Shown: piece by piece, positions 51,435-60,708 of the stretch
How the letters are laid out: the number at the start of each line of letters is the position of its first letter
Numbering within the stretch: position 1 is the stretch's first letter
From: G963665495 sp963667575
GTDB taxonomy: Bacteria; Desulfobacterota; Desulfovibrionia; Desulfovibrionales; Desulfovibrionaceae
Reading direction: 5' to 3'
NCBI GenBank assembly: GCA_963667575.2
Contig: CAXXHY010000033.1
Coordinates: 78,556 to 142,555 of the forward strand
DNA length: 64,000 bases
Made by a program: the position numbers and the translations under genes
The notes under the pieces: generated by a model
Database searches by the model: none
What the model was told of the DNA's origin: nothing
Seen by the model: only the letters and a program-made list of their open reading frames with translations

Positions 51435-53774
51435 CTATAGCAAATACAAACGCGGCCCGTCCGCCGTGTCTTCCACACGGTAGCCCTTGGCGGCAATCTG
51501 TTCGCGCAGGCTGTCGGCCTGGGCATAATCCTTTGTGGACCGGGCCTTTTCCCGATCCGCCACCAGCGCGGCCACGGCATCGGGCCACTGTTTGCGGACC
51601 ACGGGCAGTTCGGTCTGCTCCAGAATTCCCAGCACTCCGTCCATTTCCTTGAGCAGATCCAGGCAGGCCAGGGCATCGGCCTGGTTCAACCCCTTGTTCT
51701 GCAGCTTGCCCATGTCCCGGCAAAAAGCGAACAGCGAGGGCCAGAACAACTGCAGCCCGAGGTCGTTTTCCAGAGCCTGGGTAAAGGCCTTGCGCAGTTC
51801 GAGCAGATGCTCGGCAACGGGCGCGGAAACTTCCTGGGAGCTGGCCCCGGAGGTGTTCCTGGCGGGCTTGGTGTCGCCGGAGTACTCGCCTCCCAGCTCC
51901 ACGGCCAGATGCTGGACCCGTGCGCGGTTTTTCCGCCACATGTCCAGGTTGTTTTCCGACCAGGTCAGCTGGCGCTTGTAGGCGGTTGAGAGCAGAAACA
52001 TACGCAGGCTTTTTCTGTCCGCCGCGTTGACGTCCTGCAGGTCCAGGGTCTGGGCGAAATTCTCGTCAGCCTCGGATTCGCCCACCACCGAACCGCAGGC
52101 CATCCAGGCGCGCGGCTCCACAGAGCGGCCCATGTTCCAGATACCGCGAAAATTCTCCAGATGCGGAAAGGTATGGCTTTCACCCGCCAGAAACACGCTG
52201 AGCTCGGGCAGACGGTCCAGAGCCACCGCAGCCAGCTGCAGGAACCAGCTGGGACGGACATTGCCCCATTCGGTCTGCAGGCAGTCGCCGGACTTGAGAT
52301 CCTGGAGCGAGGCCCGCTTGAGCAGGGTGAAGTCTTGCGGATGCTCCTTGACGTAATCGGCCAGGTCCACGGTCTTGCCCAGGCTGAGATTTTCCAGGTC
52401 CATGGAGCTGATCTGTCCGTAGTCCTTGAAGCGCAAGACGTCGAAGTACACCGAACGCATCTTTTCGTAGGCGGCTCCCCTGGCCAGCAGAGCCTTGGTA
52501 AGCCCAAGGATGGTTTCCACGCTCTGGCTGGCCGGGCAAAAGGCCACCCGTTCGCTGATGCCCAGGGCTTCGGCCCTGTTTTTGAGCGCGGCAAGCACCT
52601 GTTTGAGATGCTCCTGGGGGGAAAGACCGGCCTTGCGCGCGGCTTCCAGGGCGCGGTCGTCCATGTCCGCCAGGCCCACGGCAACGGCGCACGAACGGCC
52701 CTGCTTTTCCATAAAGCCCGCCAGCACGTCCAGCAGCACGATCCGCCGCCAGGAATCCGGGTCGTCCAGGCTGTCCAGAGGCGGTCCCATGGTATACAGT
52801 CCGGCGCCCTTGGCTCCGGGCTCCAGCACTATGGGACGCGAATCGGCCAGGTTGTAGAGCTCGAGCCCCTGCTTGGCCTTGGGCGCAAAAAGTGTCGTGC
52901 TCAGGTAGCGTTCGCCCCCGTCCGGCAGAATGGCCACCACCATGCCCTGATCCAGTTCCTCGGACAATCTGACCGCCGCGGCCATGGCAGCGCCCGAACT
53001 CATGCCCACAAAAAGGCCTTCCTCGCGTGCCAATTGTCTGACGGTCTCAAAGGCCAGCTCGTCCTCCACATGAACCACCCGGTCCAGAACCTTCTTGTTG
53101 TAGATTCCGGGCGGGTAGGACTCCTTCATGTTCTTGAGCCCCTGGATTCTGTGCCCCGCGTAGGGCTCCACCGCGATGATCTGAACATCCGGATTGCATT
53201 CCTTGAGGCGTTTGGTGACGCCCATGGCCGTGCCCGTGGTTCCCAGGGACATGACCACATGGGTGACCTTGCCTTCGGTCTGCTCCCAGATTTCCCGACC
53301 CGTATGGTTGTAATGAGCCTCGATGCTGGACTCGTTGTTGTACTGGTCGAGCAAAAGATATTTTTCCGGCTCTTCCCGGGCCATGCGGTAGGCCTTTTCA
53401 ATGGCGCCGTCCGTGGCATATTTTGCCGGAGTCAGCATGATATCCGCGCCGTAGGCCTGGACAATCCGCCGCCGTTCCTCGGAAGCGGTTTCAGGCATCA
53501 GCAGCATGAGCTTGTAGCCCTTGACGGCGCAGACCATGGCCAGCCCGATGCCCGTGTTGCCGGAGGTGGCCTCGATGACGATCTTGTTTTTGTCCAGCAC
53601 GCCGGAGCGCTCGGCGTCTTCGATCATGGCCAGGGCAACCCTGTCCTTGATGGAGCCTCCCGGATTGCAGCTTTCCACCTTGGCCAGCAGATCCACCCGA
53701 GGATTGGGATTCAATCGATTGATACGTACCAGGGGAGTATTTCCCATGGAGTCGAGCACAGTATTTCGAATCAT
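51435..53774 (-). CDS. Cysteine synthase fused to a degenerate cysteinyl-tRNA synthetase
   Basis: A 779-residue fusion. Residues about 1-300 are a PLP O-acetylserine (or related) sulfhydrylase: CNPGGSIKDR with Lys43, EATSGNTGIG, VMSLGTTGTAMG and VGMSSGAAMAAA. From about 302 the protein follows CysRS order: LELYNLADSRPIVLEP, MRSVYFDVLRFKDYGQ, GNVRPSWFLQLA, ESHTFPHLENF, RMFLLSTAYKRQLTWSE. The HIGH motif is gone (GPPLDSLDDPDSW), the KMSKS loop reads VVGESEADENF, and the zinc ligands Cys, Cys, His, Glu are replaced by Met, Leu, His-to-Thr/Leu and Asn/Phe-type residues. So CysK should be active while the second half is unlikely to charge tRNA. It may be regulatory, tRNA-binding or structural. No separate cysS is in the window. 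The start has a weak GAGA ribosome site. Confidence 0.9.
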   Translation of the reverse strand: MIRNTVLDSMGNTPLVRINRLNPNPRVDLLAKVESCNPGGSIKDRVALAMIEDAERSGVLDKNKIVIEATSGNTGIGLAMVCAVKGYKLMLLMPETASEERRRIVQAYGADIMLTPAKYATDGAIEKAYRMAREEPEKYLLLDQYNNESSIEAHYNHTGREIWEQTEGKVTHVVMSLGTTGTAMGVTKRLKECNPDVQIIAVEPYAGHRIQGLKNMKESYPPGIYNKKVLDRVVHVEDELAFETVRQLAREEGLFVGMSSGAAMAAAVRLSEELDQGMVVAILPDGGERYLSTTLFAPKAKQGLELYNLADSRPIVLEPGAKGAGLYTMGPPLDSLDDPDSWRRIVLLDVLAGFMEKQGRSCAVAVGLADMDDRALEAARKAGLSPQEHLKQVLAALKNRAEALGISERVAFCPASQSVETILGLTKALLARGAAYEKMRSVYFDVLRFKDYGQISSMDLENLSLGKTVDLADYVKEHPQDFTLLKRASLQDLKSGDCLQTEWGNVRPSWFLQLAAVALDRLPELSVFLAGESHTFPHLENFRGIWNMGRSVEPRAWMACGSVVGESEADENFAQTLDLQDVNAADRKSLRMFLLSTAYKRQLTWSENNLDMWRKNRARVQHLAVELGGEYSGDTKPARNTSGASSQEVSAPVAEHLLELRKAFTQALENDLGLQLFWPSLFAFCRDMGKLQNKGLNQADALACLDLLKEMDGVLGILEQTELPVVRKQWPDAVAALVADREKARSTKDYAQADSLREQIAAKGYRVEDTADGPRLYLL

Positions 53775-53934
53775 GGCATTCTCATTGCATGAACGGTTTT
53801 CAATAGTCGGTTATCGTGTTTGATGCGGCACACGGGCCACGCCTTCACGGCTAGCGCAAAACAGCCCGCACCGCAAGGCCGCAGGAGACTAAAGTGCTTG
53901 ACCTGACAGACAAAACACTCGCAAAGGTTTGATC

Positions 53935-55707
53935 ATGACTACGCTTCCTTACCTGAAAGCAAATCTGGAGACCCTGAAGGCTGTCAAAAGTCCGTTGGGT
54001 CCCTGGCTGGGACAGGCCCAGGTGGACATTCGCATTCTCGAAGAAAAAATCTTCAAGAATCGCTGGGGCCACATGGACTGGAAAATGGACAATGGTACCG
54101 GTATGTTCGAGGCATCCCCACCGCCGCTTTTCTACAAGACCTGGGTGCCCGAAGAAAAAATCGCCCATTTGAGCATCACCTATCTCATAGGCTGCAATAT
54201 AGGCTATGGTCTCAACCATATCCTCAGCCATTCGCCAAAGGGCCATAAAGTCGTCGTTATCGAGCCGGACCCTGTCATGCTTTTGGCGTGTTTGAGCCAG
54301 ACCGACTATACGCCGCACATCAAAGGAAACAAACTGATTTTTCTGCCCCCGGATCTCGGCCTTCTGACCCACGCGGTCCAGCAGGCGGATGTCCAGTTCC
54401 TGTTCGGGCGCATCTACCTGCGGCAGGATTTACCCAGCCGGCAGCTGAGCCCCCAGTACGCGTTCTGGAATCGCAAGACCCAGGAGCTGCTGGAAAGCTT
54501 TGCCGTGGAAATGACCACCCTGCGCAACAAACAGGATGTCATGGTAGGCAATGAGCTGGGAAATTTCCAGCGCGCCCTGCGGGACGGTTCTATCAAAACG
54601 CTCAAGGATACGGCCAACGGAATGAAAGCCGTGATCCTCGGCGCCGGGCCTTCTCTGGCGCAATACGCCCCGGCCCTGTCCGCCAATCCGCCGGACGCCC
54701 TGCTCTGCACGGCCATGCAGAGCTTGCCGGCTGTACAGCGCGCGGGCATCAAACCCCATCTGGCCATGGCCCTGGACTATTCCGACGGCATGTTCCAGGT
54801 TTTCAAAAACCTGGATCCCGAATGGGCCAAAGACATTCCCCTGCTCTACTCCACCAAGCTCAACCCCAAGGTTCTGCGCCGCTACCCCGGCCCGACCCTG
54901 CCCATCTGGACCCAGGGCGGACTGGCCACCTACATCATGCGCGGTCATGAGATGATTCTGGACGCCGGCGGCAACGTCAGCGTCACCCTGTTCCGCTTTC
55001 TGCAGTGGTGCGGCGTCAGCGGCATTCTGCTGGTGGGGCAGGACTTCGCCTGGAAAGGCGAACATACGCACGCGGAAGGTCACCATGCGCACGATCGCAA
55101 ATTGCCTGAAAACAAAAAGAAAAACGCCACCCTCAAGGACGTCAATGGAGAAACCCTGCAGTCGTCCATGCCCTATATCGCGGCTTTGCGCGACATGGAG
55201 CGAGACATCGCCAAGGCGCAGTTTCCCGTGTACCAGCTCTACGGCGGAGGCGCCATGATCAAGGGTGCGGAGCACATCCAGGAAAACGACGTCCACCAGC
55301 TGGTGGATTCCGATCCCGACAGGGTCGCTTTTTTCCTCAATGCCATAGACCGCGCGCGCCGCCCCCTGAATCCGCCCGAATACGAACCCAAAGCCCAGCA
55401 ATGGACTGCGCAGCTGCGGACCGCGCAAAAGCAATTGGAAAAACTTTTCAAAAAGCCGGACAAAAACCGCCAGGAAATCTGGAAGATCTTCAAAAAAGTT
55501 CACGGATACCTGCGCCGGGAGCCGCTGTATCTGCCTTACCTGTTCAATGAGGTCATGAACGTGGCCAAGCTGCTCAATCCGGGCCCCAAATATGTCTACT
55601 CGGACTTTTCCAGCTTCAAACAGGTGGTAAAAAGCGCCCAGCTGAAAAGCCGCGAAGTGGACAGCGCCGTCTGCATCAACCCCAATGCCGATGAAGACGC
55701 CGCATAA
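53935..55707 (+). CDS. Maf-type motility accessory factor (DUF115)
   Basis: A 590-residue protein of the motility-associated factor family, which attaches nonulosonic (pseudaminic or legionaminic) acids to flagellin. The N-terminal part holds HLSITYLIGCNIGYGLNHIL and VVVIEPDPVML. The central DUF115/MptE-like core has GMKAVILGAGPSLAQYAPAL, PHLAMALDYSDGM, LLVGQDFAWKGEHTHAEG. Start ATG 53935; a TTG two codons earlier is possible. It is divergent from the CysK fusion by 160 bp and ends in a strong terminator. No flagellin or sugar-biosynthesis gene is next to it, so the acceptor is inferred from family knowledge. Confidence 0.87.
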   Translation: MTTLPYLKANLETLKAVKSPLGPWLGQAQVDIRILEEKIFKNRWGHMDWKMDNGTGMFEASPPPLFYKTWVPEEKIAHLSITYLIGCNIGYGLNHILSHSPKGHKVVVIEPDPVMLLACLSQTDYTPHIKGNKLIFLPPDLGLLTHAVQQADVQFLFGRIYLRQDLPSRQLSPQYAFWNRKTQELLESFAVEMTTLRNKQDVMVGNELGNFQRALRDGSIKTLKDTANGMKAVILGAGPSLAQYAPALSANPPDALLCTAMQSLPAVQRAGIKPHLAMALDYSDGMFQVFKNLDPEWAKDIPLLYSTKLNPKVLRRYPGPTLPIWTQGGLATYIMRGHEMILDAGGNVSVTLFRFLQWCGVSGILLVGQDFAWKGEHTHAEGHHAHDRKLPENKKKNATLKDVNGETLQSSMPYIAALRDMERDIAKAQFPVYQLYGGGAMIKGAEHIQENDVHQLVDSDPDRVAFFLNAIDRARRPLNPPEYEPKAQQWTAQLRTAQKQLEKLFKKPDKNRQEIWKIFKKVHGYLRREPLYLPYLFNEVMNVAKLLNPGPKYVYSDFSSFKQVVKSAQLKSREVDSAVCINPNADEDAA

Positions 55708-55731
55708 TCTCCCAATCGCACCACTCCTTAG

Positions 55732-55755
55732 GGCCGGCTTTTGCCGGCCTTTTTT
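55732..55755 (+). terminator. Rho-independent terminator after the Maf gene
   Basis: Stem GGCCGGC / GCCGGCC with a TTTT loop followed by TTTTTT. It lies 25 bp after the stop, in the gap to the convergent GT-C/TPR gene. Confidence 0.9.
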
Positions 55756-55765
55756 CTGCCCCGAA

Positions 55766-57430
55766 CTATTGATCCACTCCCTGCGCTGAAGAAGCTCTGC
55801 CCGCCAGTTCCTTTTTCACGATACGCAGATTTTTTGCGGCTTCGCCGTCATTGGGGGCCAATTCCATGGCTCGGGCAAAGGAGGCCTCGGCCTGCTGCAG
55901 CAAGCCCTTGCGATACTGCAGAAATCCAAGCAGTTTGTGCAAATTGGCCGCATCCGGATACCGTTGCAACGCGACCTTGCACTCCGCCATGGATTCCTGC
56001 TCCCTGCCCATGCTCATGAGCTGGTGCGCCAAAATCCAGTGGCCATAGGCGTCCGCCCGGATGCCCAGGGCAATACGCAACTCCGCCAGAGCCTTCTCGT
56101 GTTTGCCAGCGGCATTATAAATTTGCGCGAGGGACCGCCGGGCCTGATAATTTTTTTCGGTTACGTCCAGGGCATGGCGAAAAAGGCTTTCGCCATCCCA
56201 CCAATAGCTGGTCTGCCGCTGTGATACGGCAGCGAGCAGGACGAGCAGCGCACATGCGGAGATCACCACCAAAATTTTCGCCCGTCTGGATATCGCATAA
56301 AGCCGGACCAGATCACCGACAGCCCAGGCCACGAGTACGTAAAGCCCCAGGAACGGCAGGTAGGCGTATCTGTCCGCCATGGATTGAATCCCCACCTGAA
56401 AAATGCCTATCACAGGCAGCAGAGCCACCAGATACCAGAGCCATCCGAAGAGCAGATAGGGAACGCGCCGGGCGTACCTGATTGCAACAGCGCTGATAAG
56501 GCATAGCAGCAAGGCGCACAGACCGCTTTTCCATAAGGGAATCTCGGCCCGCAAGGGATACAGGACAGCCAGGTCCACAGGCCAGAGCAGCTTGCCGCAA
56601 TAGGCGATATAGGACGTGACCACGTTGGCCAGACGCTGCAAGAGGCTGAACTCCTGCAAAGGCGCCAGCGCGCCGCCGTGCTTCTGCGCATAAATCGTCA
56701 CCACGCCAATGCACACGCAAAGCATCAGATAGCTGAGCTTTTCCAGAACCAGTTTTTTGACAGCTAGCGGCAATGCTCCGACCGAGTCCCTCCCAAGGCG
56801 ATTCAAAGGCCAGAAATCCATCAACAGAAACAGCAGCGGCAATGTTACCAGCATGGCCTTGGCCATGAGCCCCAGCAGCAGCAAAAAAAACACGGCCGTG
56901 TGCCACGATCGGCTGCAGGTACGGGCGTAGCGAACATACCCGTGCAACGCGAGCATTCCGAACAACATACTCAGCACGTCCTTGCGCTCAGCTATCCAGG
57001 CCACGGACTCCACATGAACGGGGTGCACAGCGAACAACGCGGCCGCCAGCAGGCTGCGGATACGTGCGCCTGTGGCTGCCTGCAGCAGCAGGAAGAACAG
57101 AACAACGTTGCCGCAATGGAGCAGAAGATTGAAGAGATGTTGTCCCAGCGGGTTTGGCCCGGCAACCGAAACCACGAACATGTGCGACAGCCAGACAAGA
57201 GGGTTCCAATTGCCCCCCTGGAGCGCATGAAATGCCCAGATCACTCCATCCAGGGTCAAACCGGCCCGTACGTGCGGATTGTCATACACATAGACGTTGT
57301 CGTCGTAGGGCACAAAGCCGTTGAACACGCCCGAACCATGAGCTGCCAGGGTCAGAAGCAGCAGGCAGACTATTAAAAAAGCTGTGGGTACGCCCTCGGT
57401 CTTTGCTGTTGATGCTGCAATGGTACACAT
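55766..57430 (-). CDS. Second GT-C-like membrane protein with TPRs
   Basis: A 554-residue paralogue of the protein at 1283-2938. Shared landmarks are VPYDDNVYVYDNPHV, GGNWNPLVWLSHMF, HPVHVESVAWIAERKDVLSMLFG and LGLMAKAMLVTLPLLFLLMDFWPL. It has about ten to eleven membrane helices, then three to four TPR units (LAQIYNAAGKHEKALAELRIAL; GFLQYRKGLLQQAEASFARAME). As for its paralogue, a lipid-linked-sugar glycosyltransferase is the best guess. It lies beside the Maf gene, so a link to protein glycosylation is suggestive but unproven. Confidence 0.85.
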   Translation of the reverse strand: MCTIAASTAKTEGVPTAFLIVCLLLLTLAAHGSGVFNGFVPYDDNVYVYDNPHVRAGLTLDGVIWAFHALQGGNWNPLVWLSHMFVVSVAGPNPLGQHLFNLLLHCGNVVLFFLLLQAATGARIRSLLAAALFAVHPVHVESVAWIAERKDVLSMLFGMLALHGYVRYARTCSRSWHTAVFFLLLLGLMAKAMLVTLPLLFLLMDFWPLNRLGRDSVGALPLAVKKLVLEKLSYLMLCVCIGVVTIYAQKHGGALAPLQEFSLLQRLANVVTSYIAYCGKLLWPVDLAVLYPLRAEIPLWKSGLCALLLCLISAVAIRYARRVPYLLFGWLWYLVALLPVIGIFQVGIQSMADRYAYLPFLGLYVLVAWAVGDLVRLYAISRRAKILVVISACALLVLLAAVSQRQTSYWWDGESLFRHALDVTEKNYQARRSLAQIYNAAGKHEKALAELRIALGIRADAYGHWILAHQLMSMGREQESMAECKVALQRYPDAANLHKLLGFLQYRKGLLQQAEASFARAMELAPNDGEAAKNLRIVKKELAGRASSAQGVDQ

Positions 57431-57766
57431 AACTGCCAGTATTACCTTAGATTACCCATTATGCAAACCAGCGATTAGTTAAGAGCAGACACCATTTCCG
57501 ACCCGCATCTCGCCAGGGCAACGGCAATTTTCTGCTTTCATGCCGTTTTGGGATGCCCAAGTATCGAGACTTCACGCAAAATTGTGCGCACATGCAGGCT
57601 GTTAGCGTACAATTGCAACAAAAGTCACTGTACCGTCATACCTGCCTCCGTATTTTCACTCCATCTTAACCTGCAGGCAGCCGGGATGACATGTACGCCT
57701 CCTTCCCATGGGTCAATATGCCCGCTGTTGTTCTTTTAATTTGCTTATAATCATGGAGGATACATA
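57431..57766. other. Noncoding gap with possible promoter
   Basis: About 335 bp between two divergent genes. A TATAAT sits at about 57743-57748, just upstream of GGAGGA and the next ATG, but a matching -35 at 17 bases is poor. No RNA gene or long repeat is visible. Confidence 0.4.
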
Positions 57767-58891
57767 ATGAACTCTCACGGTATCAATCGCAGGGAATTCC
57801 TGTTCATGGGAGCTGTGGCCACGGCCGCGGTGGTCAGCATGCCCCGTTTCAGCCTGGCAAGCGTCAAGCAGGCATCCTTGTCCGACTGCATGGACATGAG
57901 CCCCGAAGACATGGCCAAACAGTCCAAGATGGTCAAAGACAATTACGATTATCTGCTGAGCACGGTGGACAGCATCCAGGATCCCGCCATCCGCAAGGGA
58001 GTCAAAGGCATCATTGAAAACCCCGCGCCCACCATCATGTCCGAGCTCTCGGATTCGTCCAACCGCAAGGCCGCCTATGATGCGCTCAAGGGCCAGGGAT
58101 ACGTTGAAAAGACCAGCATCGAGGATTTTCTGCCAGCCGGTTCCGCCAGCAAGGCCTCACAACCTTTCCTGTCCGCTCCGGGCAGCGGCTGGACCAGCCA
58201 CCATGCCTATCCGGGCGGAGTCGTAACGCACACCGCGGCCAACCTGATGCTCTCCGATGCGCTGTACCACAACTACAACAAGGTCTTTGGATTCGAGATG
58301 GACCGCGACGTGATCATCGCTTCCCAGGCTCTGCACGACCTGCACAAGCCCTGGGTCTTCCAGTGGGGCAAGGACGGCGAATCCCGTACGGAAGTTCCTC
58401 TGGCCGGAACCGGACAGCACCACCCCCTTTCCGTGGCCGAATCCATCAAACGCGGACTGCCCGCTTCGGTGGTTGTGGCCCAGGCCTGCGCCCACAACCA
58501 TCCGGGTTCTGAAAAGGACGAGGAAGGTCCGGTGAACTGGATCAAGGCAGCCTGTACGCTGGTAGGCGTAAATCCGGTCAAGGAAGGTTTGCTGGCCGAA
58601 GACGAAAAGACCCTGCCCCTGCCGCGCCGTATGGAAGGTTTTATCTGCCACCTGGGCGACCATGACTGGGTACTGACCGGACCGGCCGTGAAATGGACCG
58701 TGCCCGTACTCCAGGAAATCGCCGTGGAATCTTACGGACTGAGCGAAAGCGACCTCAAAGGCAAAAAATTCAACGCCCTGCGCAACTACCTCTACTCACA
58801 GGGGTCGGCCATGGCTTTCTACGATATTTACAGCACCTCTGGAAAGGACGGACTCAAAAAGACGGTTCTGGAAATCGTCAAACCTGCGTAA
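57767..58891 (+). CDS. Tat-exported HD-domain protein
   Basis: A 374-residue protein with a twin-arginine signal NRREFLFMGAVATAAVVSM, so it is folded before export to the periplasm. The mature part holds an HD-type metal site: SHHAYPGGVVTHTAANL (about 143-158) and ALHDLHKPW (about 187-195), with more histidines in AGTGQHHPLS and ACAHNHPG. HHAYPGG...HD is the layout seen in HD phosphohydrolases such as YhaM-type exonucleases. A periplasmic location for this fold is unusual; substrate is unknown. GGAGGA precedes the ATG. It stands alone, followed by the convergent pst operon. Confidence 0.82.
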   Translation: MNSHGINRREFLFMGAVATAAVVSMPRFSLASVKQASLSDCMDMSPEDMAKQSKMVKDNYDYLLSTVDSIQDPAIRKGVKGIIENPAPTIMSELSDSSNRKAAYDALKGQGYVEKTSIEDFLPAGSASKASQPFLSAPGSGWTSHHAYPGGVVTHTAANLMLSDALYHNYNKVFGFEMDRDVIIASQALHDLHKPWVFQWGKDGESRTEVPLAGTGQHHPLSVAESIKRGLPASVVVAQACAHNHPGSEKDEEGPVNWIKAACTLVGVNPVKEGLLAEDEKTLPLPRRMEGFICHLGDHDWVLTGPAVKWTVPVLQEIAVESYGLSESDLKGKKFNALRNYLYSQGSAMAFYDIYSTSGKDGLKKTVLEIVKPA

Positions 58892-58965
58892 GTATTATAC
58901 CTCTCCGCTCCCGGCCCGTCGGCTTCCAGCCACGGGCCGGACCTTTCCGCACGTCACCGAATGTT

Positions 58966-59730
58966 CTAAAAAGCTTCCTCCAACAGCACACCCAGCCCCC
59001 TGGCCGCATCGTCCGCCTTTTCCGCATCCTGTTTCCAGACACTGGCCAGACGGCCGTCGCGCATCAGCACCACCTGCTGGGCCAGACGACGGGTCTGCGA
59101 CAGGCTGTGCGAAACCATGACCACGGTGAGGCGCTGCGCCAGGTCTCGCAGCAGATCTTCGATTATTTCGGCCGAACGATAGTCCACGGAAGCCGTGGGT
59201 TCGTCCAGAAGCAGCAGTTCGGGCTCCAGAGCCAGCGTACGGGCGAGACACAAGCGTTGTTGCTGGCCGCCGGAAAGGGTCGCGGCCGGATGTTCCAGGC
59301 GGTCCGAAACCTCGTTCCACAACCCGACACCCTGCAGGGCTTGCCGCATACGGTCCTGGGCCTCGCTGCCGGAAATGGCGGCCACCAGCCGAAGGGGCAT
59401 GAGCAGATTGCGCCCGATGGAAACGGGCAGCACATTGGGGCTTTGAAAAACCATGCCCACATGCCTCCTCAGCCATTCCACATCGGTACGCGTATCATAG
59501 GCTTCCACCGGATCCTGCCCAGCAAACCGCAATGTAACGCGCCCCTGCGTACGGCATCCCGCAAAACACTCGTTGAGGCGGTTCAGGGCGCGCAGCAAGG
59601 TGGTCTTGCCCGAACCCGAGCGCCCCACTATCACGCAAATGCCGCCCGCCGGAATCTCCAGATCCACCCCGGTGCAGGCCGAAATCCCATTGAAGGCAAC
59701 CGTCAACCCGGCAATGACCACGGAAGTCAT
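58966..59730 (-). CDS. pstB: Phosphate ABC transporter ATP-binding protein
   Basis: A 254-residue ATPase driving phosphate uptake. Walker A VGRSGSGKTTLLRALNRLNE and PstB-like VGMVFQSPNVLP are followed by signature LSGGQQQRLCLARTLALEP and Walker B LLLLDEPTASVD. The protein is slightly divergent from standard PstB (signature and loop details), but gene order pstS-pstC-pstA-pstB fixes the role. It is the last gene of the cluster; no phoU follows. It lies 78 bp after pstA. Confidence 0.92.
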   Translation of the reverse strand: MTSVVIAGLTVAFNGISACTGVDLEIPAGGICVIVGRSGSGKTTLLRALNRLNECFAGCRTQGRVTLRFAGQDPVEAYDTRTDVEWLRRHVGMVFQSPNVLPVSIGRNLLMPLRLVAAISGSEAQDRMRQALQGVGLWNEVSDRLEHPAATLSGGQQQRLCLARTLALEPELLLLDEPTASVDYRSAEIIEDLLRDLAQRLTVVMVSHSLSQTRRLAQQVVLMRDGRLASVWKQDAEKADDAARGLGVLLEEAF

Positions 59731-59808
59731 GCGCTTCTCCCAGATATACTCATTGAATCCGAACCGATCCTTTGTATTTCACTATGCGTATCTGCAATCG
59801 AAAATTGT

Positions 59809-60708
59809 TCAGTCCCCGGAACCGCCCATACCCTGCCAGCGTCGCTGCAGGGTCTGCTGCAGCAGATTAGCGCAGACGAACAAGCCCGTCGTCAGCAACA
59901 GCAACACCAGAGCCGCGCCGAACCCACGGGCAAGATCCTCGGGTCCGCGGTATTCCGCCGCCGTGGTGAAGATGTAGAACGGCAGTGCCTCGTACTTGTC
60001 CAGCAGGCCGCGCGGCATGCCCGCGTTGGCCACCACGCCCGTGAGCATGATCACGGCCGTGTCCTCGGCCGCGCGTCCGATACCCAGAATCACACCGCTC
60101 ATGATGCCCCGTCCGGCCGCGGGCAGCAGAATATGCCGGATGGTCTGCACCTTGCTGAACCCCAGGCTGGGGCCGAGCAGACGCAAGGATTCGGGCAGAC
60201 CAGCCAGGGTGGTGTAGGTGGCGTTGATCATATACGGCAAAATCAGCAGTCCCATGCAGAAGCCGGAAAGCAGCAGGCTGGTTTTTACGTCCGCGTTCAG
60301 CGTATGCCGTAAAAACAAAATCAGGGCGAATCCGAACAATCCCATGAGAATGGACGGTACGCCGGCCAGCAGATCCACGCTGAATGAGAGAATGTTCTTG
60401 AAAGGCGGACGAGCGTATTCGGCCAGGTGGATGCCGCAGAGAATGCCCAGGGGGATGGCCGTGCAGCAGGCCAGCAAAATGACGCAGAAGGTTCCCACAC
60501 AGGCCGGCCAGATGCCGTCCCAGACAACCGCGCCGTGAAAAATGGCGTCCCAGGGATGCGTATCGCCGAAAATCAGGGACAGCCCCAACGCGGAATGGCT
60601 CTGCCAGAACAAAAAAACCAGCAGAAAACCGATCAGCAGCACCGGCAGCATGGCGCTGGCCCAGCACAAGCCTGAAAAAATCCGCTGTCTGATGCTCGCC
60701 GTCTTCAT
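59809..60708 (-). CDS. pstA: Phosphate ABC transporter permease PstA
   Basis: A 299-residue inner-membrane protein with about six helices, one of the two permeases of the high-affinity phosphate importer. Typical features are IPLGILCGIHLAEYA, SVDLLAGVPSILMGLFG, and the ABC coupling loop GPSLGFSKVQTIRHILLPAAGRGIMSG. Its start overlaps the stop of pstC by 4 bp. Confidence 0.94.
   Translation of the reverse strand: MKTASIRQRIFSGLCWASAMLPVLLIGFLLVFLFWQSHSALGLSLIFGDTHPWDAIFHGAVVWDGIWPACVGTFCVILLACCTAIPLGILCGIHLAEYARPPFKNILSFSVDLLAGVPSILMGLFGFALILFLRHTLNADVKTSLLLSGFCMGLLILPYMINATYTTLAGLPESLRLLGPSLGFSKVQTIRHILLPAAGRGIMSGVILGIGRAAEDTAVIMLTGVVANAGMPRGLLDKYEALPFYIFTTAAEYRGPEDLARGFGAALVLLLLTTGLFVCANLLQQTLQRRWQGMGGSGD

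Noticed and set aside
52161..53792. A 543-codon open frame on the plus strand
   Set aside because: Antisense to the CysK fusion, which is well supported by motifs.
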